Assembly (NCBI GenBank): GCA_965247385.1 | Contig: CBDFHG010000002.1 | Location: forward strand, 186,001 to 250,000 | DNA length: 64,000 bases | Source of the DNA: Thermohalobaculum sp965247385 | Lineage (GTDB): Bacteria; Pseudomonadota; Alphaproteobacteria; Rhodobacterales; Rhodobacteraceae | Direction of reading: 5' to 3' | Shown here: piece after piece, positions 10,877-20,800 of the stretch | How positions within the stretch are numbered: the first letter of the stretch is position 1 | Layout of the letters: each line of letters opens with the position of its first letter | Translations under genes and position numbers: made by a program | The notes under the pieces: model-generated | Databases searched by the model: none | Told to the model about the DNA's origin: nothing | The model's input: the letters and a program-made list of their open reading frames with translations, nothing else

Positions 10877-12673
10877 ATGTCGATCCTCGCCGCCGAGTTT
10901 TGGGTCGCCCATTGGCCCGCCCTGTTCGCCCTGGGCGTGGTGGTTGCGATGTTCGCGGCCTTCGTGCGCGAGGATCACCCGCCCGAGGTTGTCGCCATCT
11001 GCGGTGCGGCGCTGCTGCTGGGCGTCGGCGTCCTGCCCATCGACGATCTGCTGGCGGTCTTCGCCAACCCCGCACCGATCACCATCGGGGCGATGTTCAT
11101 CCTCTCCGGCGCGCTGATCCGCACCGGCGCTCTCGATGCCGTCAATCGCACCCTCTCAGCCAAGGTTGAACATGAGCCGCGCCGGGTTCTGGCGGGATTC
11201 GCCGGGTTCACTGCCGTGGCCTCGGCCTTTATGAACAACACCCCCGTCATGGTGATGATGATGCCGGCGGCGGTGCGCCTGGGAAAAATCCTGCACGTCC
11301 CGGCATCGAAGCTGCTGATCCCGCTCTCCTACACCGCGATCCTCGGCGGCATGTGTACCCTGATTGGCACGTCGACCAACCTGCTGGTCGACGGCGTCGC
11401 GCGCACCCATGGGCTGGAACCGTTCTCGCTGTTCGAGATCACACCCATGGCGTTGATCATCGTTGCGGTGGCGATGACCTTCATCTCGCTGACCGCCTCG
11501 CGGCTGTTGCCGGTGCGGCGCGCCTTGGTGGATTTTCTTACTGGCCGCAAGAAGCTCAAATTCTTCACCGAGGTGGTCATTCCCGACGGCTCCGACTTGA
11601 TCGGTCGGTCGGTCCTCTCGGTCGAACATTTCACTCGCGAAGGCATGATCGTGATCGACGTGATCCGGGGTGACCTCTCGTTGCGCCGCGGCATGGCCAG
11701 TGTGGTGCTGGCCGCCGGCGACCACGTGGTGATCCGCACTGCCGTCGGCGAGTTGTTGTCGCTGCGCGAAAACAAGGCGCTGTCGATGACCGGCCAGATC
11801 GACGCCGTCGGCCAGAAGTCCACCGTCACCGTCGAGGCGCTCATCACCCCCGGATGCCGCATGGTCGGACGCTTCCTCGGCGACCTCCGTCTGCGGCGCC
11901 GTTATGGTGTCTACCCGCTGGCAGTACACCGCCGGGCCGAGCGCGTCGGCGCGGTGCTCGACGAGGTCCGCATCCAGGTCGGCGATACGCTGCTGCTCGA
12001 GGGCGACCCCGACGATATCCATCGGCTTTCCGAGGAACAGGGCCTGGCCGAGTTGACCCAGCCCACCGACAGCCCCTACCGGCGCCAACGCGCGCCGATC
12101 GTACTCGGCATCATCGGCCTCGTGGTGCTGGGCAGCGCCTTTGGCGTGATGTCCATCGCCGGGCTCGCGGTGATCGGCGTGGCGCTGGCGCTGGTGACCC
12201 GTTGCATCGACGCCGAGGAAGCCTTCCAGATGGTCGAGATCCGGCTCCTGACTCTGATCTTCGCCATGCTTGCCATCGGCCGGGCGCTTGAACGCACGGG
12301 TGCGGTGGAACTGCTGGTCGACGCCATGGCCCCCTGGCTGATGGGCCTGCCACCGCAACTGGTGCTGTGGATCGTGTTCCTGATGGCGTCCTGCCTGACC
12401 GAACTGGTCTCCAACAACGCCGTCGCGGTGGTAGTGACCCCGGTGGCGATCTCGCTGGCGCAGGAGCTTGGCGTCGATCCGCGCCCCTTCGTGGTGGCGG
12501 TGATGATCGCCGCATCGGCCAGCTTTGCCACCCCCATCGGCTACCAGACCAACACCCTGGTCTACGCGCCGGGAGGCTACCGCTTCACCGACTTCATGCG
12601 CCTCGGCATCCCCCTGAACCTCGGGGTAGGGATGCTGGCGACCATGCTGATCCCCTTGTTCTGGAGCTTCTGA
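10877..12673 (+). CDS. SLC13-type (DASS) permease with two TrkA-C domains
   Basis: A 598-residue membrane transporter of the divalent anion:Na+ symporter/ArsB-like superfamily; substrates in this branch include sulfate and dicarboxylates. Residues 1-200 and 400-598 are the two membrane halves, with hallmark motifs FMNNTPVMVMMMP and SNNAVAVVVTPVA (each a conserved Asn pair) and GTSTNLL. Between them, residues ~225-390, lie two TrkA-C (RCK-C) cytosolic domains (for example DEVRIQVGDTLLLEGDPDDI) that may bind a regulatory ligand. The ATG at 10877 follows an AGAGGACC ribosome site; the open frame extends upstream without similarity. The substrate is not predictable. Confidence 0.87.
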   Translation: MSILAAEFWVAHWPALFALGVVVAMFAAFVREDHPPEVVAICGAALLLGVGVLPIDDLLAVFANPAPITIGAMFILSGALIRTGALDAVNRTLSAKVEHEPRRVLAGFAGFTAVASAFMNNTPVMVMMMPAAVRLGKILHVPASKLLIPLSYTAILGGMCTLIGTSTNLLVDGVARTHGLEPFSLFEITPMALIIVAVAMTFISLTASRLLPVRRALVDFLTGRKKLKFFTEVVIPDGSDLIGRSVLSVEHFTREGMIVIDVIRGDLSLRRGMASVVLAAGDHVVIRTAVGELLSLRENKALSMTGQIDAVGQKSTVTVEALITPGCRMVGRFLGDLRLRRRYGVYPLAVHRRAERVGAVLDEVRIQVGDTLLLEGDPDDIHRLSEEQGLAELTQPTDSPYRRQRAPIVLGIIGLVVLGSAFGVMSIAGLAVIGVALALVTRCIDAEEAFQMVEIRLLTLIFAMLAIGRALERTGAVELLVDAMAPWLMGLPPQLVLWIVFLMASCLTELVSNNAVAVVVTPVAISLAQELGVDPRPFVVAVMIAASASFATPIGYQTNTLVYAPGGYRFTDFMRLGIPLNLGVGMLATMLIPLFWSF

Positions 12674-12729
12674 GCGCCCTGTGCGCCACCCCAACCCTGA
12701 TTCTGGATCAAAAAAAGTTGAGTAACTAC

Positions 12730-14136
12730 TCAACCCGGTTGGCTCACTGATTTTCCAGCGATGGTGGCCTGGATTGCCTGGAAAGCAGACAGGCCTTGCC
12801 GTTTTCCGGTGTTGAGGACGGAGCGAACGTTGGCGTAGAAGTCGGCTCCCCGGTTGGAGCGGAATCCCCCGGTGACCTTGCGCAAGGTGGTTGAGGGGCG
12901 GATGGCTTGTTCCGAGCCGTTGTTGGTTGGCGGCACGTCGCGTTCGGTCATGAATGTGAACAGGCTGTCACGGTCTTTGCCGTAGCGTTTGCGCAGACGA
13001 ATTCCGTCTTTGTTGGTTGGCTGGTTGGTTGGCTGACAAGCCATAACCTTGTCCATTCGCCGTTCCAGGTCGCCCCGGTATTTCTGAAGTGTAATGTCCT
13101 TCAGACGCTTTCGCCATCGGCCCGGAACACCGGCGCGCAAGACGAGCATTTTCATTGCCGGTGCGAAGATCGCATCGCCAGCGTCGATGGCATACTGGCA
13201 GTCGCGCAACTGGTGGGCCAGACAGATTTGCCAGACCTCCCCGAGCCCCCGCTGGCCGCCGTAAAGATCGGACACCCAGATGGCGGGCCGGTGGCCGTCC
13301 ATCACGTCCTCGGCCACCGCCTTCGCCCGACTGTTGCGCCCGACTGTTGCGGATGACGTGGACGCAGACTTCATCGTTTTGGAAAACCCATTCCCAGGCG
13401 TTGTGCCCCTTGATGCGTGCGCCGGTCTCGTCGGAGCAGACGATCCGGCTTTGCCGCAGGCGGGCAAGAACCGCCTGGAACCGGGCGTCAAAGCCGGGCT
13501 TGACCCTCTTGAACAGGTTGACCAGGGCGGCTTGGCTGATCGTCAAGCCGTGCAAATCGGCGAACAGTTTCGACAGACGCTGGTAACTGACCGCGTGTTC
13601 ATAACGCATGTAAACCGCCATCGCCTCGATCGACGGGGTGAACGGAGACCCCGGCTCAAGCCCCGCCGGAACCGGCGCCACAAAGCGCGCCGAACATGAG
13701 AACACCTCGCCGCATACAGTTCCACACGGGTGACAATGGGAGCGGGGCGCGGCAGTTCGATCTTGTCATAAATCGCAGGCAACTTGTGATCCTCATCGCC
13801 GAGCGCTGAACAACAGTGCGGGCAGGACAGCACCTTCGCCACCACCCGCTGATCCGGGTCAGGGTTCAGAGGACGCCCACCGCCGCCATGCCCCTTGCGC
13901 CGTTTTTTGCGGTTGCCCCGGGCCGGTTTCTTGTTCGCCTTGCACCCATGCGACGGCGGCGTACTGGAGTTGTCCGGCGTCTTCGCAGGCTCACCGGGCT
14001 TTGCCTCAAGTTCCGTGACGCGCCTGGCCAAGCCCACGTTCACTGCCACCAGCTCCTGTGCCTGCGTCCACAGCGCGAGGATCAAGGTGTCTTTCTCTGC
14101 TTGCGTCAATCGGCTCAGGTCGGGTAAATGAGTCAT
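12730..14136 (-). pseudogene. IS66-family transposase, frameshifted twice
   Basis: Three overlapping frames add up to one IS66 TnpC-like protein. The N-terminal part runs from the ATG at 14136 (MTHLPDLSRLTQAEKD, leucine-zipper-like helix, then a zinc-binding CPHCCSALG). The middle part has GLEPGSPFTPSIEAMAVYMR and the catalytic-domain strand RIVCSDETGARI. The C-terminal part has the DDE-domain sequences WVSDLYGGQRG and TNNGSEQAIRP. The frame changes near 13693-13702 (2 extra bases) and again at a perfect 13-bp tandem duplication at 13325-13350. An in-frame 12-bp repeat lies at 13013-13036. No tnpA/tnpB and no clear terminal inverted repeats are seen, so the copy is probably dead. Confidence 0.85.
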
Positions 14137-14310
14137 CGATAGCTTGGCTATGGATTGTTTTGGGAAATTACTTCTCGACAACCGCAAGCTGTGCGAAAAA
14201 TAAAGTGAGCGGGCTCCGTGGGTGCAAGTTGGCCAGACTGATAGGAACGCTTGCTTTTCCACCCCACATCCGGGATTCTCGCACGGGGTAGACAATACCG
14301 TGGGGCATTG

Positions 14311-15816
14311 ATGAGCAGGATATCCCAAGATCAGATCAACAAGGCCGCATGGGCCGCATGTGACACCTTCCGGGGGGTGGTCGATCCTTCAATTTACAAA
14401 GATTTTGTTTTGACGATGCTCTTCCTGAAATACATCAGTGACGTGTGGAACGACCATCGCACACGCTACGAAGCCGAGCACCCCGGGCATCCGGAACTTG
14501 TGGATGAGCTAATGAAGAACGAAGCATTCGTCCTCCCGGCCCACGCCAGTTTTGATTGGCTCCATGAACGGCGGCATCAACCCGGCAATGGTGAACGGAT
14601 CGACAAGGCCCTGCATGCCATCGAGGAAGCCAACATCGCCAAGTTGCGGGACGTGTTCCAGGACATCTCGTTCAACTCGAACAAGCTGGGCGATGAGGAG
14701 CAGAAGAACGATATCCTCCGGCATATCCTGGAGGATTTTGCCAAACCCTCCCTGGACCTCCGTCCATCCCGGGTGGGGAACCTGGATATCATTGGTGGTG
14801 CATATGAATACCTGATATCGCGATTTGCGGCATCGGCGGGCAAGAAAGCCGGGGAGTTCTACACCCCTGCTGCGGTATCGGAACTCATCGCCCGGTTGGT
14901 AGACCCCCAGGAGGGGGATGAGATATGTGATCCCACCTGCGGATCGGCCTCGCTGCTGATGAAATGTGGGCGTCTGATCCGGGAAAATACTGGCACCCGC
15001 CGATATGCCCTGTTCGGGCAGGAGGCCATCGGCTCCACCTGGGCCCTGGCCAAGATGAACCTGTTCCTGCATGGCGAGGAGAACCACCAGATCGAATGGG
15101 GGGACACGATCCGCAACCCCAAGCTCCGCACCTCCGACGACACCCTCCGCCATTTTGATGTGGTCGTGGCCAATCCTCCCTTCAGCTTGGACAAATGGGG
15201 GACAGGGGCGGCGGAGACTGACCGTTTCTCCCGTTTCCGCCGGGGTATTCCACCCAAGACCAAGGGTGATTATGCCTTCATCCTCCACATGATCGAGACC
15301 CTGAAACCCGGCACGGGCCGTATGGGTGTGGTCGTCCCCCACGGGGTGTTGTTCCGTGGTTCATCCGAGGGGAAAATCCGGCAGAAGCTGATCGAGGAAA
15401 ACCTCCTCGATGCGGTAATCGGCCTGCCCGAAAAAATGTTCTTCGGCACCGGCATCCCGGCGGCGATACTGGTGTTCCGGAAGCGCAAGACGGACGACAG
15501 CGTGCTCTTCATCGATGCCGGCCGGGAGTTCGAGGCCGGGACCAACCAGAACGCCCTGACCGAGGCGCATCTGGCAAAGATCATCGACACCTACCAGGCA
15601 CGGGAGACGGTGGAGAAATACGCCTTCCGTGGCACGGCGGCGGACATCCGGGAGAACGATTTCAACCTGAACATCCCCCGCTACGTGGACACTTTCGAGG
15701 AGGAAGAAGAAATCGATCTGATGGCCGTTCGTGAAGAACGAACCCGGTTGAAGGCGGAACTGGCCGACCTGGAAACCCGGATGGGGGGGTATCTCCGGGA
15801 GCTTGACTTGGCATGA
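14311..15816 (+). CDS. hsdM: Type I restriction-modification methyltransferase subunit
   Basis: N6-adenine methyltransferase subunit of a type I restriction-modification complex. The 501 residues comprise the N-terminal HsdM helical domain (SQDQINKAAWAACDTFRG, DFVLTMLFLKYISDVW) and the catalytic domain. That domain has SAM motif I DPTCGSASLL near residue 207 and catalytic motif IV NPPF near residue 287. The C-terminal coiled coil (~465-495) would contact HsdS. ATG at 14311 is used; upstream codons belong to the gap behind the IS66 relic. It opens a six-ORF operon and overlaps hsdS by 4 bases (ATGA). Confidence 0.95.
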   Translation: MSRISQDQINKAAWAACDTFRGVVDPSIYKDFVLTMLFLKYISDVWNDHRTRYEAEHPGHPELVDELMKNEAFVLPAHASFDWLHERRHQPGNGERIDKALHAIEEANIAKLRDVFQDISFNSNKLGDEEQKNDILRHILEDFAKPSLDLRPSRVGNLDIIGGAYEYLISRFAASAGKKAGEFYTPAAVSELIARLVDPQEGDEICDPTCGSASLLMKCGRLIRENTGTRRYALFGQEAIGSTWALAKMNLFLHGEENHQIEWGDTIRNPKLRTSDDTLRHFDVVVANPPFSLDKWGTGAAETDRFSRFRRGIPPKTKGDYAFILHMIETLKPGTGRMGVVVPHGVLFRGSSEGKIRQKLIEENLLDAVIGLPEKMFFGTGIPAAILVFRKRKTDDSVLFIDAGREFEAGTNQNALTEAHLAKIIDTYQARETVEKYAFRGTAADIRENDFNLNIPRYVDTFEEEEEIDLMAVREERTRLKAELADLETRMGGYLRELDLA

Positions 15817-17000
15817 ATGGCCACGATCAACGTCTTGGGGATTTTTTTACCAGCCGCCGTCAGAGAGGTGTGCCCGGCCTACCAACGCTGTCGGTTACCC
15901 TAGATCGTGGGCTTGCCCCTCGTAGCAGCCTTGAACGTAAGACCGACACCAACCTCACACCGAAGGAGCATCTCAGGGTTCACCGTAGTGATATCGCCTA
16001 CAACATGATGCGCATGTGGCAGGGTGCATCCGGCATTGCCCACGAGGAAGCACTGGTTAGTCCGGCCTACATCGTCCTCGCGCCGAAAGAGAGCATTGAC
16101 CCCGTATTTGCAGCGTACCTGTTCAAGTCACCGGAGATGATCCACCGGTTTTGGGCCTACTCCTATGGCATAACCAACGACCGTCTCCGCCTCTACTTCA
16201 ATGACTTCAAGCGTGTTCCGGTGGACATTCCCCCACTCCCCGAACAACGGAAGATCGCGGACATCCTTTCGACGTGGCATCTGGCCATTGAAAAGACTGA
16301 GGCCCTACTGACCAACGCCCGCACCCAAAAACGCGCCCTGATGCAATCCCTCCTCACCGGCAAACGCCGGTTCCCTGAGTTCGAGGGGCAGGAATGGCGG
16401 GATGTGCGGTTGGGGGAGGTAGGCATGATTTCGTCAGCCGGAGTGGACAAGAAGTCCGACCCTTCTGAGCCGGAGGTCCGGCTTCTGAACTTTCTCGATG
16501 TCTACCGTCGGGAGTTCATCTTTGATCGGGAACTCGATCACTGGGTGACCGCCCCGGAGGTGAAGTTGACACAGTGCGACGTGAAGCAAGGAGATATCTT
16601 TTTCACCCCAACCTCAGAAACCCGTCACGAGATTGCGATTCCAGCGGTTGCTGCCGAAGACATGCCTGGAGTGGCCTACAGCTACCACGTGGTTCGTTTC
16701 CGGCTCCACGAAGGCTGGGACTTGAATTTCCGAACCTACGTGTTCCAGACGGATGACTTCCGCCGTCAGGCTTACCGGCTCGGGGATGGGAGCGGGCAGA
16801 GATATGTTATCTCTCAAAACAACTTCAGGAATATGGTTGTCCGAGTTCCGCCGCCCGCCGAACAGGAGCGGATCGGGGCTCTACTCAGGGTGGCTTCTGA
16901 TGAAATCATCAACTTGGCTGAAAATATTGAAAGACTCCGCACCGAGAAGAAGGCCCTGATGCAGCAGTTGCTGACGGGCAAGCGCCGGGTGGTGGTGTGA
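15813..17000 (+). CDS. hsdS: Type I restriction-modification specificity subunit
   Basis: DNA-recognition subunit that fixes the bipartite target of the HsdM/HsdR complex. The 395 residues show the usual two target-recognition domains, each followed by a conserved helical spacer: IPPLPEQRKIADILS...ALMQSLLTGKRRF (~145-190) and VPPPAEQERIGALL...ALMQQLLTGKRR (~350-393). The two repeats confirm the half-subunit architecture. The target sequence cannot be predicted from the domains. It overlaps hsdM (ATGA) and the next gene (GTGA). Confidence 0.94.
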   Translation: MNGHDQRLGDFFTSRRQRGVPGLPTLSVTLDRGLAPRSSLERKTDTNLTPKEHLRVHRSDIAYNMMRMWQGASGIAHEEALVSPAYIVLAPKESIDPVFAAYLFKSPEMIHRFWAYSYGITNDRLRLYFNDFKRVPVDIPPLPEQRKIADILSTWHLAIEKTEALLTNARTQKRALMQSLLTGKRRFPEFEGQEWRDVRLGEVGMISSAGVDKKSDPSEPEVRLLNFLDVYRREFIFDRELDHWVTAPEVKLTQCDVKQGDIFFTPTSETRHEIAIPAVAAEDMPGVAYSYHVVRFRLHEGWDLNFRTYVFQTDDFRRQAYRLGDGSGQRYVISQNNFRNMVVRVPPPAEQERIGALLRVASDEIINLAENIERLRTEKKALMQQLLTGKRRVVV

Positions 17001-17719
17001 GATGGCCTGAATTTTCCGACTACATCGTCTTCGTGGACGAGAGCGGGGACCACAGCCTGACATCCATTGACCCGGACTTCCCTGTGTTCGCCTTGTCGTT
17101 CTGCGTGGTGAAGAAGGCCGAATACATCGGGGCGGTGGTCCCGGCGATGCAGGGCCTAAAATTCAAATACTGGGGTCATGACGCCGTTGTTCTACATGAG
17201 CACGAAATTCGAAAGACCACGGGGGATTTCGCGTTTTTACGCGCCGACAAGGCCCTTCGGGAGGGGTTCTATGAGGACCTCAACACCATGATGGTTGATG
17301 CCCCCACAACAATCATAGCTTCGGTCATCGACAAGATTCGGTTGAAGGCAAAGTATCCGAAACCGTGGAGCCCCTACCGGATTGCCTTGCATTTCTGTTT
17401 GGAGCGGCTCCTCCTCTTTCTGACCAGCATGGGTCAAGAGGGTAAACTGGTTCATGTCATCTTCGAATGCCGTGGCAAGGCCGAGGATGCCGAACTTGAA
17501 TTGGCATTTCGCAGGATCGTCGATGGCAGCAGTACATGGGGTTGGACCAGCAGGGATTTCTCGCCGATGGGGTTTACACCACGGTTTGCCAGGAAATCGG
17601 TCAATTCGACCGGGTTGCAGCTTGCCGACCTGACGGCTCGTCCCATTGCTTTGAATACCATCCGGCCCACGCAGCCGAACCGCGCCTACGACATCATCCT
17701 GACCAAGGTGTTCCCATGA
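16997..17719 (+). CDS. DUF3800 domain protein in the type I RM operon
   Basis: A 240-residue protein that begins VFVDESGDHSL, the DUF3800 signature; the family is thought to have an RNase H-like fold with acidic active-site residues and is common in mobile and defence regions. Further acidic or polar motifs are EHEIRKTTGDF and, near the end, STGLQLADLTA, which matches the family C-terminal QxAD motif. Start is GTG at 16997, overlapping the hsdS stop by 4 bases. Its stop overlaps the next ORF by 4 bases. A nuclease-like accessory role in restriction is an inference from context. Confidence 0.85.
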   Translation: MRWPEFSDYIVFVDESGDHSLTSIDPDFPVFALSFCVVKKAEYIGAVVPAMQGLKFKYWGHDAVVLHEHEIRKTTGDFAFLRADKALREGFYEDLNTMMVDAPTTIIASVIDKIRLKAKYPKPWSPYRIALHFCLERLLLFLTSMGQEGKLVHVIFECRGKAEDAELELAFRRIVDGSSTWGWTSRDFSPMGFTPRFARKSVNSTGLQLADLTARPIALNTIRPTQPNRAYDIILTKVFP

Positions 17720-17850
17720 CCTGGAAAAACAAAAGGGCCCCGGAAAACCAGAACCCCATTGCCGACCGGGAAAAGCCCAATCCACTGTTAGTATGTAGGA
17801 GATTTCTTGCAGACATGCAAAGTTTCTTTTTCAGGCTGGACTTGCCATGA
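17716..17850 (+). CDS. 44-residue ORF coupled between DUF3800 and hsdR
   Basis: This frame starts with ATG inside an ATGA overlap with the DUF3800 stop and ends in an ATGA overlap with the hsdR start, exactly like all the other junctions of the operon. AAGGTG lies 6 bases before the ATG as a possible ribosome site. The product (starts MTWKNKRAPENQNPIADREK) is basic and hydrophilic with a short hydrophobic, Phe-rich tail (MQSFFFRLDLP). I recognise no family. It may be a real small partner of the restriction complex, or a leader whose translation delivers ribosomes to hsdR. Without it hsdR would lie 127 bases from the previous gene. Confidence 0.6.
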   Translation: MTWKNKRAPENQNPIADREKPNPLLVCRRFLADMQSFFFRLDLP

Positions 17851-20800
17851 TGGGCCAACCTCACACCCCGGACACCCGCGAAGAAGCCACAGCCAAGCTG
17901 CCTGCCCTGCACATATTGATGGTAATGGGATGGGAGTATCTGCCCCCGGCGGCGTGCCTCGCCCAACGCGGTTCAGAACGGGCGGTACTGCTGGAGGAAG
18001 TGCTTCGGGATCACCTCAGCCGCCATAGGTTCGATTACAAGGGGCAGTCGCATGCTCTTTCCCCCGCCGGGGTGGCCCAGGTCATCCGTACCATATCCGC
18101 CACCGGCCTCAGCGAGGGGCTGCTGGCGGCCAATAAGGCGATTTATCAGCATCTGACCCTTGGTGTTACCGTTACGGAATTCATAGATGGCCATCGCCAT
18201 TCAGTGACCGTTCCGCTGATCGACTGGACCAACATCTCGGCCAACCGGTTCCAGGTGACTGAGGAAATCAGTGTTGAGAGACCCGCCGGGTTGGGCCGGT
18301 ATCGTCCGGACATTGTTTGTTATGTCAATGGCGTCCCCCTGGTGGTGATCGAGGCGAAGCGCCCCGTGTCCGGGGACCCCAACAAGTCCATGGTTGACGA
18401 AGGTATCAGCCAACATCTGCGCAACCAGATGGGTGACGGCATCCAGGACCTCTACGCCTATGCACAACTTCTGCTGTCGATCTCAGGGACCGAGGGCCGC
18501 TACGGCACCACGGAGACCCCAAGGAAGTTCTGGCCCGCATGGCGTGAGGAAGAGATTACCGAGAATGATGTCAGTGCACTGAAGGACCAGCGACTCACAG
18601 AGACGCAGATGCAGGCCATCTTTGCTGACCGGCCCCACAATTTGGCACGAGAACAGTTCGAGGCGCTCCACAGTGGCTCTGTGCTGCCCACAGAGCAGGA
18701 TAGGCTACTGATCAGCCTCCTGCGGCCAGACCGGCTCCTGGAGTTCATCCGGCTCTTCATCCTGTTCGACAAGAAAGTCGGGAAGATCGCGGCCCGGTAC
18801 CAGCAAGCCTTCGGGGTAAAGTCGATACTGAGCCGGGTATCGAAACGGCGACCTGATGGTGGGCGAGAAGGGGGTGTGATCTGGCACACCACCGGGTCTG
18901 GCAAATCGAGTCTGATGGTATTCCTGTGCAAGGCCCTGGTGCAGGATGAGAGCCTGGCCGACTTCCGGATCATCTTGGTGACGGACCGGATTGACCTGGA
19001 GAAACAACTATCGGCCACCTTCCTCACCAGTGGGGCATTCGGCTCGGATGTTGCCACGAAGAAGGACGGCGAGAAGGCCAAGGCGGAGTCGGGACGGGAC
19101 CTGGCAAAACGGATCGGCTCAGGGACCGAGCAAATCATGTTTACCATGCTCCAGAAGTTCACCCCGGCCACTCGACTGCCGGAGTGTTTCAATCCATCGG
19201 ACAAGCTGATCGTGCTGGTCGATGAGGGGCATCGCAGCCAGGGTGGCGAAAACCATGAACGAATGCGCAAGGCGCTCCCCAACGCCGCGTACATCGCGTT
19301 CACCGGTACCCCATTGCTCAAAGACGACAAGACTCGGAACAAATTCGGCCCTATCCTCCATCCCTACACAATGCAGCGGGCAGTCGAGGATGGCGCTGTC
19401 ACCCCGCTGGTTTATGAAGAACGAAAGCCGGTAGTCGATATCAACGAGGCGGCCATCGATGCGTGGTTCGACAAGATTACCACCGGGCTATCCGACAAGC
19501 AGCGGTCCGATCTGAAGAAGAGATTTGCTACCCGTGGTCAGGTCTATGGGGCCGCCAACCGGATTGAACTGATTGCCTGGGATATTGCCACCCATTTTAC
19601 CGAGAACTTCGGCAAGCTTGATCTTGGCCTGAAGGCGCAGTTGGCCACAGATAGCAAACTCTCCGCCATCCGGTACAAACAGGCTCTGGATGCCACCGGC
19701 ATGGTAACCAGTGCGGTGGTTATCTCGGCCCCCGACACCCGGGAGGGTCATGATGATACCGACGAGACCAAGATTCCAGAGGTCCAGGCCTGGTGGAGGG
19801 CCAATGTAGGAAACAATCCTCAGGCGTATGAGGTCGGTGTTATCGAGGATTTTGGCCAGGACGGGCAGCCGGACATTCTGATCGTCGTGGATAAACTCCT
19901 CACCGGCTTCGATGAGCCCCGTAATGCGGTGCTGTACATTGACAAGTACCTCAAGGGTCACAGCCTGTTGCAGGCCATCGCCAGGGTGAACCGGTTGCAC
20001 GACGCCAAGCAGTTCGGGTTCTTGATCGACTACCGGGGCATCCTTGCGGAACTGGACACGTCGATCCAGGATTACCAGGACCTCGCCGCCCAGACCCAGG
20101 CAGGATACGAGATCGACGATCTGCTCGGCACGTATGCGAACGTGGCAACCGAATACAAACGGTTGCCTGCACTGCATGATGCGCTCTGGGCGATCTTCGC
20201 CGGGGTCGAAAACAAAGCCGACCGGGAACAGTTCCGCCGGGTTCTCATGCCTAGGTTTGAGGAAGACGATGCCGGGACCAGCTACGATGTGCACCAGAAG
20301 GTTCGTGAGGACTTCTATGACGCACTGACCGGGTTCGGAATGTGCCTGAAACTGGCGCTGTCGTCCCGGTCATTCTTCGAAGATGGATCATTCAGCGAGG
20401 AGACGATCCGGCGGTACAAGCTCGATCTGAAGTTCTTCACCGATATCCGTGTGCAGGCCAAACGGGATGCCCAGGAAACAGTGGACTTCTCCGAGTACGA
20501 GGACCAGATTCGCCGCCTGGTGGACAAGCAGGTCATCGGCCAGGAAATCGTCGATCCTGATGGTGTGATCATGGTGGGTGGACTGGGTTCCGACACCGAT
20601 CCGGATACCTGGTCGGAGGAGAAGGCACGTACCGAAGCAGACCTGATCAAGACCCGGTTGCGGAAGACCATCGAACAAGACTTGATCGACGATCCATATG
20701 CCCAAAAGGTCTTTTCCGAAATGCTTCGAGAGGCGATCCGCGAGGCCGAGGCGCTCTTCGATCACCCGGTAACGCAGTACACGCTATTCAAGGACCTTGA

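Noticed and set aside
11156..12733. Long minus-strand frame rich in His, Gln and Asp
   Set aside because: It is a mirror of the SLC13 permease gene, with the composition typical of antisense frames in GC-rich DNA.
12700..12745. Terminal inverted repeat of the IS66 element (TTGAGTA-AC-TACTCAA)
   Set aside because: The local palindrome has no convincing partner at the other side of the transposase (14137-14310), so element ends could not be set.
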